This document shows, in pieces, positions 51,168-59,798 of a stretch of DNA of 64,000 nucleotides; positions within the stretch are counted from its first letter, which is position 1, and every line of letters starts with the position of its first letter. The notes under the pieces were generated by a model. It saw nothing but the letters and a program-made list of their open reading frames with translations. It was not told where the DNA came from and made no database searches. A program made the translations under genes and the position numbers. This stretch comes from UTCHB3 sp002050155 (GTDB lineage Bacteria > Bacteroidota > Ignavibacteria > Ignavibacteriales > Ignavibacteriaceae): the NCBI GenBank assembly GCA_030584105.1, contig CP129491.1:2728001-2792000 (forward strand), given 5' to 3'.

Positions 51168-52424
51168 ATGTCATTAGATTATCTACCAGTACCCGAAAAT
51201 AAACAAGAGATCATCGATTATATCTTGCAGCAGGATGATTTCGTTTCGAATGACACTCTTATGAAAAAGTTTAGGGTTGCAAATGGACAACTTAAACTAA
51301 GGATGAACTTCAAAGATAGTCATTTTTATAAATATTCGGTTAAAGAGCTGACCCCACAAGATATTTTGATGTTTCATTTTGATGACTTTGATTACACAGA
51401 TATACCTATTCATCCGGAAATTTCAGAGGAGGAACCGCAACTTGCCATTGTTGTTTTCAAAAGAATTTATTTCATTTCTGTAAGAAATTATATAAAAATC
51501 ATTTCTGGGTTGTTGGAAATATATCTGATGTCTAATAATAATATCGTATCCCTTGGGGCTGCATCTTCGTATCTAAATTTGAGTCTTAAAAAATTGCTTG
51601 ATTTAGATGATATGCCGGATTATTATAAAGGTGATATTGTTAATATACCGTTTCTTAAATATGTGATTTTAAATTCCGACTTATTTGAAGTTATTACAGC
51701 TACCAAGCACGAGAGAGATGAGAATAATAAAATTGTATTAAAAGATTACTATAAAAAAACTGACCAGGATTTGAACTTGGTTTCATCTACTATTAGAGCT
51801 TTTACCTCTTTGAAGAGAGAAAATCTTACAACCTCACAATTAGCTTATGCATTAAGCCTTGATCCAATGTTTACAGCTTTACTTAAACCTGTTAATCCTA
51901 AAGAACTTTCTGAAGCACTGCAAAAGTTTGAAAGGTTTAAATTGGAAGGCAATAGCATTAGTTTAAGAGGAATGGAAGAAATGATAAATAATATACCCCC
52001 GGACAAATATGTGTCATTTAACAATATCCCACATTTCTGGAGAGGTGAGGGGTTACTGCTTTTAAAATTTATCGGAGATAAATTCCCAATGGAAGAAGCG
52101 ATTAAATATTTGGAAATAAGACCTATTATCTTTGCTTCTATAGAATCAGAATTTTCTGCTGAAAAGTTAGAAGATCTGAATGCAAATTTTCCAGAATTTT
52201 CAACCATTTTAACAGCTTTGTTGGGTGAATCCGATATTGAATCGTGGTCAAAAGAAAACTTAAGAGCCTATTTTATCCATGATCAGGTAGAGCATCTGAG
52301 AACAATATTTGATTCAATATTAAAAGAAATCTCACCAATTTTGAATATTAAGAAAAATCCGGGGAACTTGTTCGCAGGATTAATTGAAGAAAAACTAAAT
52401 TCAATCGATAAAGATGAAGAATAA
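51168..52424 (+). CDS. Unknown 418-residue protein, first gene of CARF-sigma54-controlled operon
   Basis: The ATG at 51168 has AGGA upstream; a TTG at 51159 is less likely. No known domain was recognised and no signal or membrane segment is seen. Residues about 12-45 (KQEIIDYILQQDDFVSNDTL) and about 120-170 (LMSNNNIVSLGAASSYLNLS) look like winged-helix pieces, so DNA or protein binding is possible. The rest is helical. Codon choice and base composition are clearly AT-richer than flanking host genes, as for the next two genes. It overlaps the kinase gene by 11 bases, so the three products likely work together. It could be the sensor or the target partner. Confidence 0.85.
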   Translation: MSLDYLPVPENKQEIIDYILQQDDFVSNDTLMKKFRVANGQLKLRMNFKDSHFYKYSVKELTPQDILMFHFDDFDYTDIPIHPEISEEEPQLAIVVFKRIYFISVRNYIKIISGLLEIYLMSNNNIVSLGAASSYLNLSLKKLLDLDDMPDYYKGDIVNIPFLKYVILNSDLFEVITATKHERDENNKIVLKDYYKKTDQDLNLVSSTIRAFTSLKRENLTTSQLAYALSLDPMFTALLKPVNPKELSEALQKFERFKLEGNSISLRGMEEMINNIPPDKYVSFNNIPHFWRGEGLLLLKFIGDKFPMEEAIKYLEIRPIIFASIESEFSAEKLEDLNANFPEFSTILTALLGESDIESWSKENLRAYFIHDQVEHLRTIFDSILKEISPILNIKKNPGNLFAGLIEEKLNSIDKDEE

Positions 52425-53325
52425 CAATAATATCGAGACACTCGTAAAAAAAATATCTGAATTAGAAAGGGATTTACAGCTTCTTCGTTTGACGAATTTA
52501 GAGCGCGAAAAAGCGATGAATAGTATCATTAGTGAGAGGGATAAATACAAGACTGATAGTATGGAAGCAGCTTTGCGTGAGAATGAACTGAAGGCAATTG
52601 CAGAATCGTGGGAGATAATAGTTGATGAATTGGCACATTCGATAAATACAGATATATTTATTGCGGTTTCCTCGATGTCATCATTTTTACATGAACCGGA
52701 AATAAAAAAGGCGAGCTACCACACAAAACAAGTAAGAGACCTCACCAATTTGTTGTTATTATACCTAAAAAGAGATGAAGTTCAATACAGTTATGACTTC
52801 GTTAACCTTGATTTAACTGAGATAATAACTCAGCAAATTGCTATGTTGAGGGACGGTATTAGTACACTAAGACTCTCCTCGAAAGATCACAAAGAAACCC
52901 TCTTAAAAATGGAAATTCCCGTTAATTCGTCGGGTAGTTGTTCAATTGAAATCCTCCAGGAGTTTAAGGATGCAGTTTCATTGGTAATCAAAGATTTGAT
53001 GAGAAACGCTATGAAGCATACCTCAAAAACTAATCCCGCAGTTAAAGTTACCCTTGAAGAGTTAAGTTCATCAGTAAAAGTAAAAATTGTGAATAACAAG
53101 ATTATGTCACAGAAATTTATTGATTGGTTCAACAACAGCTCTCAGGAAGACCCGGACAACATGTCGAAATCTTCCAAAGTAGGTCTTCGCGTGGTTAAAA
53201 AATGGGTTGATCTGTTGAAAATCGAAACAAAATATGAAATCAATGAATCAACAGAAACAACAACAGTTACATTAAACTTGCCTAAAAGGATAACCTATGA
53301 AAAAAATCAGAATTCTGGTAGCTGA
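52414..53325 (+). CDS. Histidine-kinase-like GHKL ATPase, soluble
   Basis: Residues 1-65 form a coiled coil (ISELERDLQLLRLTNLEREK). Residues about 66-125 resemble a dimerisation/phospho-acceptor helix with LAHSINTDI (His75), where the usual following Glu is Ser. Residues about 180-292 form a GHKL ATPase with N box VIKDLMRNAMKHT (Asn198) and G2-like SKVGLRVVKKWVDLL. The G1 DxGxG motif is not evident (SVKVKIVNNK instead). No membrane span. It overlaps the upstream gene by 11 and the receiver gene by 29 bases, so it is the natural phosphodonor for that receiver. Catalytic competence is uncertain. Confidence 0.82.
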   Translation: MKNNNNIETLVKKISELERDLQLLRLTNLEREKAMNSIISERDKYKTDSMEAALRENELKAIAESWEIIVDELAHSINTDIFIAVSSMSSFLHEPEIKKASYHTKQVRDLTNLLLLYLKRDEVQYSYDFVNLDLTEIITQQIAMLRDGISTLRLSSKDHKETLLKMEIPVNSSGSCSIEILQEFKDAVSLVIKDLMRNAMKHTSKTNPAVKVTLEELSSSVKVKIVNNKIMSQKFIDWFNNSSQEDPDNMSKSSKVGLRVVKKWVDLLKIETKYEINESTETTTVTLNLPKRITYEKNQNSGS

Positions 53326-54367
53326 AGATTTTATAGATGCAAGAGAATCAATTGTTAACGCATTAAAAAAATATGAACTAAAAAGATATGAAAACAACGA
53401 AAGTTTTAAAATAGAAGAAGCTGAATCTTTCATTCAAGCAAAACAGATTTTAACCGAAAGCGAAAAAAATAAAGAACCGTTTGATGTTTTCTTCTGCGAC
53501 CTTGATTTCACCGAGGACGAAGAAGGAGGGGAACGGGATTCAGGCTTTGAACTTATTAGACTTGCCTTCAAAATTTGCTCTATCACCAATATTTACACAT
53601 ATTCAAGTCAGTTTAATAAACCAGATCTTTACGGTGGACATGAAGAGTTAGTATCGAAAGGATTTGTGATTAAAACTTTTGATAAATCGCATTCTGAAGG
53701 AGGTGACCCTGATTGGTTCAATAAAAACTTTGCACAACTTTTCACAAAATTGGAGAAAGAGAGATATTTGAATGAAATCTGGGCTAATCATGAACTGATA
53801 AAGGAGAAAGTAAGAAGAATCAATTTCTCAAGTGATATCAAAACCAGCAAATTTACTACCTATGAGATCATCGATAATCTAAACACAATTTTATATCTTA
53901 TGAGGAACAGGGATAAATTACAAGCAGATAAAGTTATATATAAACTGATTATACAACTGTATCATCGCTGTTTGGAATCATTTTGTCTGCGGGATAAAGA
54001 CGATTCTCAAATAATGAGTGAGTCTGAGAAAAACAAGGTGGGCTTGGCAAAATCTCTGGGTAAAAAAAGTGATTGGAAACTTGGGGATAAAGTAAATGCT
54101 TTAAGAACAATTGCAGCCCACACAGATAAAAATTATTCGAAATTTGGTTATAAGGTAAATTTTTACCGGAACAATTCCGTCCATCCTGCCGATGACTTTG
54201 CGGTCGGTTTTTGTAATGTACTCTTTTGTAATTTAGCCCTGGCTGTTTACGCAAACGACGGTAGCGCCTCAGGTATCAGCTTTGAGGAAATCAGAAGCAT
54301 TGCAAGTAAACAGAAAAACGACAAGGGGATAAAAGACCTCGAAGAGCTGTTTAATTATTTGAAATAA
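53297..54367 (+). CDS. Receiver domain fused to HEPN-like putative ribonuclease domain
   Basis: Residues 1-150 are a response-regulator receiver: acidic pair in VAEDFIDAR (Glu10, Asp11), phospho-acceptor Asp68 in FDVFFCDLDF, Thr/Ser in IYTYSSQ, and Lys126 in GFVIKTF. An acidic insertion (EDEEGGERD) follows the phospho site. Residues about 155-320 are all helical and end with FYRNNSVHPADDFAVGF, where Arg291-Asn-x-x-x-His296 matches the R-x4-6-H motif of HEPN RNases, with the polar residue right after Arg. No DNA-binding output domain is present. The fusion suggests phosphorylation-controlled RNA cleavage. HEPN identity is by motif and helix pattern and needs a profile search. Confidence 0.8.
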   Translation: MKKIRILVAEDFIDARESIVNALKKYELKRYENNESFKIEEAESFIQAKQILTESEKNKEPFDVFFCDLDFTEDEEGGERDSGFELIRLAFKICSITNIYTYSSQFNKPDLYGGHEELVSKGFVIKTFDKSHSEGGDPDWFNKNFAQLFTKLEKERYLNEIWANHELIKEKVRRINFSSDIKTSKFTTYEIIDNLNTILYLMRNRDKLQADKVIYKLIIQLYHRCLESFCLRDKDDSQIMSESEKNKVGLAKSLGKKSDWKLGDKVNALRTIAAHTDKNYSKFGYKVNFYRNNSVHPADDFAVGFCNVLFCNLALAVYANDGSASGISFEEIRSIASKQKNDKGIKDLEELFNYLK

Positions 54368-54382
54368 AAGAGAAGAAAATTT

Positions 54383-55231
54383 ATGCGGGTTTTAGTTACT
54401 GTAATATTTGCAGTTTTAAGTGTTTGCACGGTTTCTGCGCAGGGGTTTATTCCCGGTTTTGAGTGGTATCAGCAGAAACAGAGGAAGTTTATTACGGATA
54501 AAAAGATTGAATCTCTGAACGCAAACAGGTACGAAACGGCTGCAGATGGGATCCCGGGAGGAAGGTTGCTGTCGAAATCAACGGTGCATTTTTATAAATC
54601 GGGCTACCCGGCTTCGGTATTTTTTAAGGATTCAACCGGCGGGAGGTTGGATTCAATCTTTCTGAATGCAAAAAATGAGCCGGAAAGAATTATCAGATAT
54701 ACGGTTCGGAGCGACACCACTTCGCCAATTCCTTATCAACGGCTGCTTTTCAACCGTGACGAGGGTGGGAAATTGCTTAATGTGCATCTTTTTGATGTGA
54801 ACGCCGGTAAGGTTACCGCAGTTTTTGACTACGGATACACCAAAGACGGGAAGCTTGCAACGGTGATGAAAGCGAAATTGTTTGACTCGGAAATGAAGGA
54901 CAGCACGCTCTGGCAGTTCGACAAAAATGAGCGGGCAACGCTGTTTATATCGGGCAACCACCGGACTGAATATAAATATGACGGCGCCGGAAACCTGATC
55001 GAAGAGAAATTTTTTGAGGAAGGGGCACTTAAAACCACTACAAAATATGTTTACGGAAAAACGGGTTTCCCGATTAAATCAACGGTTACCGGGAAAGGAT
55101 TTAATTCGGAGTCTGAATATCTCTACAGCCAAAAAGGCTTTTTGATTCTGACTAAAACAAAATCGGACTACGGCACGAAAACTTCCGCTTTTTACTCAAC
55201 TGAAATCAGGGAGTATTTTTTCTTTCAGTAA
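54383..55231 (+). CDS. Secreted YD/RHS-like repeat protein, paralogue D
   Basis: 282 residues with a signal peptide (VTVIFAVLSVCTVSAQG), a middle of beta repeats (VFDYGYTKDGKLATVMK, TEYKYDGAGNLIEEKF, KYVYGKTGFPIKST) and an aromatic C-terminus (EIREYFFFQ). It is related to the three-gene cluster at 44587-47436 but stands alone, 15 bases after the receiver-HEPN gene, with host-like composition. Function unknown; cotranscription with the operon is possible but not required. Confidence 0.75.
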   Translation: MRVLVTVIFAVLSVCTVSAQGFIPGFEWYQQKQRKFITDKKIESLNANRYETAADGIPGGRLLSKSTVHFYKSGYPASVFFKDSTGGRLDSIFLNAKNEPERIIRYTVRSDTTSPIPYQRLLFNRDEGGKLLNVHLFDVNAGKVTAVFDYGYTKDGKLATVMKAKLFDSEMKDSTLWQFDKNERATLFISGNHRTEYKYDGAGNLIEEKFFEEGALKTTTKYVYGKTGFPIKSTVTGKGFNSESEYLYSQKGFLILTKTKSDYGTKTSAFYSTEIREYFFFQ

Positions 55232-55281
55232 GGAAGGGGGCTTTCAATCCGGGAGAAAACTGAGCTGATACTGAAATGTAA

Positions 55282-55397
55282 CTGAACTTAATTTTTGGGT
55301 TAAAACTGAGCTTAATTTTGGGTTAAAACCGGGGCTAAATTTGGGGCTAAACCTGAACTAAGTTTTAAGCTAACCGGGGCTAAATTTGGGGCAAAAG
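55282..55397. repeat. Degenerate tandem repeat, about 23-bp unit, five copies
   Basis: Units of the form CTGAGCTTAATTTTGGGTTAAAA and CCGGGGCTAAATTTGGGG follow one another between two convergent genes. Non-coding. It may be slippage-derived or a transcription end region. Confidence 0.6.
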
Positions 55398-55475
55398 CGG
55401 GTTGAATCTAAACCAATTTTCAACAAAATCTAAACAGAATCTGAAAAAATCCGAGTAGTTCCCTCCTAAAAAAAC

Positions 55476-57029
55476 TCACTCATTCCAAAGTTCCCGGTCG
55501 AGTGAGCGGTATTGAATCGCCTCGGAAAGGTGCACGGCATTAATATCCGCCTCGCCCTCTAAGTCGGCGATGGTGCGCGAAACCTTCAAAATCCTGTCAT
55601 AAGCACGGGCGGAAAGCCCTAAGTTAGTCATTGCAGATTTCAGAAGAGAATCACCTGCTTTATCGGGCTTGCAGAATTGTCGCACCTCTTTGCTTCCCAT
55701 ATCTGCGTTAGTTCTTATGTGCTGAAAATTTTCGAAGCGTTTCCGCTGCAGTTCACGGGCACGGATAACGCGCTCCCGGATAGTTTCTGAAGGCTCACCT
55801 TTTTCAGTAGAGGTGAGGTCTTTGTATTTTACAGCCGGCACTTCTATGTGAATATCAATTCTGTCAAGCAGGGGGCCCGAAATTTTGCTCATATATTTTT
55901 GAATCTGATAACCGTTGCAGCGACACTCCCGCGTGGGGTCGGTGTAGTAACCGCAGGGGCATGGGTTCATCGCAGCAACCAGCATGAAATTTGCGGGGAA
56001 AGAAAGGGACATTTTCGATCGGCTGACGGTAACCACCGAATCTTCCAACGGCTGGCGCAGAACCTCGATTACATTCTTCTTAAACTCCGGAAATTCATCC
56101 AGAAACAAGACACCAAAGTGGGAAAAAGAGACCTCGCCCGGGCGGGGGAAGGCGCCACCTCCTACCATTGCGGAATCGGAAACGGTGTGGTGCGGGTTTC
56201 TGAAGGGGCGCTCGGTAATAAGAGCCGTGCCGTGCGGAAGCAGCCCGGCGATTGAGTAAATTTTTGTAGTTTCAAGCGCTTCATCAAATGAAAGAGGGGG
56301 CAAAATTGAGGGGATCCTCTTCGCAAGCATCGTTTTTCCGCTTCCGGGAGGCCCAATCATAAGAATATTATGCCCGCCGGCGGCAGAAACCTCTAAGGCG
56401 CGCTTAACATTTTCCTGTCCCCGCACTTCGGAAAAATCGAGGTGGTATTTGTTCAGAGAATCAAAAAGCTCCGTTGTGTCGGTTATTTCAGGTTTTTGGT
56501 CGAGTTTCCCTGTTAAAAAGAGGATAATATCGGTAAATTTAGTGAATCCGAAAACCTCAACTCCCTCAACAATTGACGCTTCTTTCACCGAATCCAACGG
56601 CAAAACAACGCGGGTGAAACCTTTATTCCGGGCGGTAACCGTTAGCGGAAGAGCTCCTTTCACGGGGCGCAGGGCGCCATCTAACGAAAGTTCCCCCAGA
56701 AAAATTGTTTTTTCCAACTGCCCGGTCGGAATCATCCCTTCAGCGGCGAGAATGCCGACGGCAATCGGCAGGTCGAACGAGCTTCCCTCTTTTTTCATAT
56801 CGGCGGGCGCCATGTTGATAGTGATTTTCTTCCCGGGGAAGTGCAGCCCACTGTTCTTAATTGCTGCGGTAACGCGCTCGCGGCTCTCTTTCACGGCGTT
56901 ATCGGGCAGCCCGACTATAGTGAAGGAAAGCATCGATTTTTCAAGGTGTGTTTCAATTTCAACGATATAAGCGTCGATACCAAAGGTAGCGCCCGAAAGG
57001 ACTTTGGAAAAATTCTTCTTCTCTTCCAT
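55476..57029 (-). CDS. YifB/ComM-family Mg-chelatase-like AAA+ ATPase
   Basis: 517 residues in the YifB layout: N-terminal Lon-like domain (GLPDNAVKESRERVTAAIKN), ATPase with Walker A GPPGSGKTMLAKR (about 220) and Walker B VLFLDEFPEF. The zinc-type loop NPCPCGYYTDPTRECRC and the C-terminal helical domain follow. In naturally competent bacteria ComM is a hexameric branch-migration helicase that aids integration of DNA. Length and order are standard. It is convergent with the YD-repeat gene. Confidence 0.92.
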   Translation of the reverse strand: MEEKKNFSKVLSGATFGIDAYIVEIETHLEKSMLSFTIVGLPDNAVKESRERVTAAIKNSGLHFPGKKITINMAPADMKKEGSSFDLPIAVGILAAEGMIPTGQLEKTIFLGELSLDGALRPVKGALPLTVTARNKGFTRVVLPLDSVKEASIVEGVEVFGFTKFTDIILFLTGKLDQKPEITDTTELFDSLNKYHLDFSEVRGQENVKRALEVSAAGGHNILMIGPPGSGKTMLAKRIPSILPPLSFDEALETTKIYSIAGLLPHGTALITERPFRNPHHTVSDSAMVGGGAFPRPGEVSFSHFGVLFLDEFPEFKKNVIEVLRQPLEDSVVTVSRSKMSLSFPANFMLVAAMNPCPCGYYTDPTRECRCNGYQIQKYMSKISGPLLDRIDIHIEVPAVKYKDLTSTEKGEPSETIRERVIRARELQRKRFENFQHIRTNADMGSKEVRQFCKPDKAGDSLLKSAMTNLGLSARAYDRILKVSRTIADLEGEADINAVHLSEAIQYRSLDRELWNE

Positions 57030-57142
57030 CTCTATTTTTTTCCGGTAATTTCAAGTGAACAAACAATATCAATTTTGATGTTATCTAAAATAGTTAAGAT
57101 TCGGTAAATTTAACCGTTAATTTTTCAAAAAGAGGCAATAAG

Positions 57143-57934
57143 ATGGATAAAGTAACCCCAAATGGGATTCATTTTCAAAATTTTGGCAGCGGCGAGCAAG
57201 CAGTGGTTTTCATTCACGGGTTTATTTTCGATTCGGAATTGTGGCTTAGGCAAATTCCGCCGCTGGAAGATAAATACAGGGTTGTGGTGCCCGACCTTCG
57301 GGGATTTGGCGCTTCGACCGACTGCGACGGCATGGTTACTCTTGAGAGCTATGCCGACGATATTCTGGAATTGGTGAAAGAATTGAAACTGGAAAAGCCG
57401 GTTCTTGCGGGGCTTTCGATGGGCGGGTATGTTACCCTTCGTGTTGCAGAGAGGGAGCCGAACCTTTTCCGGGGGCTGATGCTTTTTGACACACGGGCAA
57501 CTGCCGACAGCAACGAGGCGAAAATAAAACGAGCCGCCGGAATAAGAATTATTAAAGGAGGCGGGTTGAGAACTTATACAGCAGCGCTTATGGACTCAAT
57601 TTTTTACGATACTTTTAAGAAAAATGAACCGGAGGAGTTTCAGGCGTTTATTGACCGGGGGGCATCGCTGAAGCCGGAAGGACCAATCGGCGCACTTTTG
57701 GCGATGATGGGGAGAACCGACACTTCCGCTTTCTTAGAGAGGACAGATTTACCGGTTATGGCGGTTTGCGGCGAGCACGATGCCCTGACGCCACCAGCAG
57801 AAATGACCGAAATGATGAAAAATGTGAAAAACGGCGAACTGCACATTATTCCCGATGCGGGGCACGGCGCACCGTTCGAAAAACCGGAGGAGTGCAACGC
57901 ACTGATTAATGATTTTCTTAGCAGGGTGTTTTAG
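57143..57934 (+). CDS. Alpha/beta hydrolase
   Basis: 263 residues with the family marks: VVFIHGFIFDSELW (oxyanion region), nucleophile elbow AGLSMGGYVTLR (Ser about 93), acid at VCGEHDALTP and His in IPDAGHGAPFEKPEE. The cap is small. The closest functional types are esterases, 3-oxoadipate enol-lactonases and peroxidases of this fold; the substrate cannot be assigned. AAGAGGC lies upstream of the ATG. Confidence 0.9.
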   Translation: MDKVTPNGIHFQNFGSGEQAVVFIHGFIFDSELWLRQIPPLEDKYRVVVPDLRGFGASTDCDGMVTLESYADDILELVKELKLEKPVLAGLSMGGYVTLRVAEREPNLFRGLMLFDTRATADSNEAKIKRAAGIRIIKGGGLRTYTAALMDSIFYDTFKKNEPEEFQAFIDRGASLKPEGPIGALLAMMGRTDTSAFLERTDLPVMAVCGEHDALTPPAEMTEMMKNVKNGELHIIPDAGHGAPFEKPEECNALINDFLSRVF

Positions 57935-58298
57935 CCGGCTTTGCAAAGGGGGACGGTTTTCAGGTAGGTTTTGCAATTGGGGGCTGAGAGGCAATGAGAA
58001 AGGAGGGCGGTTTTAAGGTAGGTTTGGCCGGTGGAGCTTAGCCGACTTTAAGAAAGATGGAATGTTTTTGGAGATATAGCCGGCTGTTGGTGGTTGAAAA
58101 ACCTTAAAAAAACAGTCGGCAACCCTTTCTCACATTGGATTGATGGTGCAACAACAACAGGATGATTAAACAACCAATAACAAAAAGTAGTTTTTGAGAG
58201 GCTTAAGCGGGTGGGCAGTGCAGAGGGGTGACAGACAGACCAAAAACAAAGAGAAGCCCCAAAATCGTTATATTTACAGCCGAAAATTTTAGGAATTT
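57935..58298. other. Intergenic region (364 bases) with short imperfect repeats
   Basis: Two imperfect copies of a sequence like GGCGGTTTTAAGGTAGGTTT occur near 57950 and 58008. No gene or terminator is recognised; the prfA promoter should lie in the final part. Confidence 0.4.
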
Positions 58299-59375
58299 AT
58301 GGATTTTTTTGAAAAATTAACAAAAATTAAAGAAAAGTTCGACCGGGTTAACGACCAGTTAGCGGTTCAGGCGAACCTTTCCGATACCGAAAAACTTATC
58401 GCTCTAAGCAAAGAAAGAAGCGACCTGCTGCCGATTATGGAGGTGTTCGAGAAGTATTCGCGGGTAATCGCTGACCTGCAGGAATCGAAAGATATTCTTG
58501 AAAACTCCAATGATAAAGAGTTGGTTGAAATTGCCGAAATGGAGATCGACGGGCTGAAAGAACAGAAAGAAGCGTTAGAAGAAGAGATAAAAGTTTTACT
58601 TCTGCCAAAAGACCCCAACGACGATAAATCGGTGATTATGGAAATCCGTGCCGGAACCGGCGGTGATGAAGCCGGGCTTTTTGCCGGCGATCTGCTTAGA
58701 ATGTATAACAGATACGCAGAAATCAAAGGATGGAAAACGGAATATATCGATCTGAACGAAGCCGGCGGGCTTGGCGGCATTAAAGAAGCCGTTCTAACCA
58801 TTTCCGGCGCCGGCGTTTACGGTGAACTTAAGTGGGAAAGTGGCGTGCACAGGGTGCAGCGTGTTCCGGCAACTGAGGCGCAGGGGCGCGTTCACACTTC
58901 GGCGGCATCGGTCGCAGTTCTGCCGGAAGTGGAGGATGTGGCGGTGGATATAAACATGAGTGATGTTAAAATTGATGTGTATCGATCCGGCGGGGCAGGC
59001 GGGCAAAATGTGAACAAAGTGGAAACCGCAATCAGAATGACGCACATACCAACCGGAATTGTAGTTCAGTGCCAGGATGAAAGATCGCAGTTGAAAAACC
59101 GTGAAAAGGCTCTGAAAGTGCTGAAAGCAAGGCTTTATGACCTGAAAATGAGTGAACAAAACACCGAAATTGCGGCTCAGAGAAAACTGATGGTGAAAAG
59201 CGGCGACAGAAGTGATAAAATCAGAACTTATAACTTCCCGCAAAACAGGGTGACCGATCACAGAATCGGCTTAACACTTTATAATTTGAGTGATGTTATC
59301 GACGGTAACCTTTCCGAACTTATCGAACAACTAAAAATAGCCGACAGGGCGGAAAAACTTCAGGCGGAGGCGTAA
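58299..59375 (+). CDS. prfA: Peptide chain release factor 1
   Basis: 358 residues, the normal length for RF1. The codon-recognition motif is Pro-Ala-Thr (RVPATEAQG), which marks RF1 (UAA/UAG) and not RF2. The catalytic GGQ is in YRSGGAGGQNVNKVETA, with the methylated Gln. The N-terminal coiled coil has AMEIDGLKEQKEALEEE-like composition. It ends translation at stop codons. No frameshift is present. No HemK gene is adjacent. Confidence 0.96.
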   Translation: MDFFEKLTKIKEKFDRVNDQLAVQANLSDTEKLIALSKERSDLLPIMEVFEKYSRVIADLQESKDILENSNDKELVEIAEMEIDGLKEQKEALEEEIKVLLLPKDPNDDKSVIMEIRAGTGGDEAGLFAGDLLRMYNRYAEIKGWKTEYIDLNEAGGLGGIKEAVLTISGAGVYGELKWESGVHRVQRVPATEAQGRVHTSAASVAVLPEVEDVAVDINMSDVKIDVYRSGGAGGQNVNKVETAIRMTHIPTGIVVQCQDERSQLKNREKALKVLKARLYDLKMSEQNTEIAAQRKLMVKSGDRSDKIRTYNFPQNRVTDHRIGLTLYNLSDVIDGNLSELIEQLKIADRAEKLQAEA

Positions 59376-59460
59376 ACACCGTCGCGGAACTTACGCTTTA
59401 TGCAAAAGCGTTAACTAAGCCAATAAATTTTATAACAGCCGGTGGCAACGGCAAAGCAGA

Positions 59461-59556
59461 ACCGGCTCTTACTCTATATTGGGGTGTTCCTCGGTAGTTA
59501 GATCCCACCCGCACTCACAATTATTACCGGCTCATAACCCAATATTGGGAAGTACC
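59461..59556. repeat. Short direct repeat between prfA and the anti-sigma gene
   Basis: ACCGGCTC followed by TAAC/TTAC, then ATATTGGG and GT(A/T)CC, occurs at 59461-59492 and 59526-59556. No gene is seen in the 189-base gap. Confidence 0.4.
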
Positions 59557-59564
59557 CCATCCGT

Positions 59565-59798
59565 TTACTCCAGTCCTAATTTTTTAAGCAGGGCGTCGTG
59601 TTGTGTGTCGGTGAAGTCGGGGTCATATTCTCTGTACCAATCGATTATACATTCGATTGAATAGCCGTATTCCCGGCACTTCTCGCAGTTTTCGATATGA
59701 TGTTTAATGGCTCGGCATCTGTCGGAATCGATATCCTCGTTCAGATTTTCGCAGATATGAATGATCACATCTTTGCATGTAACCGGTTCAAACTTCAT
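59565..59798 (-). CDS. Putative anti-sigma factor (zinc-finger type, soluble)
   Basis: 77 residues with AIKHHIENCEKCREYG, the H-x3-C-x2-C zinc-binding motif of anti-sigma factors, plus an N-terminal Cys (VTCKD). It lacks a membrane span, so it would be a cytoplasmic ZAS-type regulator. It overlaps the ECF sigma gene by 4 bases, the standard arrangement for the pair. Confidence 0.78.
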   Translation of the reverse strand: MKFEPVTCKDVIIHICENLNEDIDSDRCRAIKHHIENCEKCREYGYSIECIIDWYREYDPDFTDTQHDALLKKLGLE

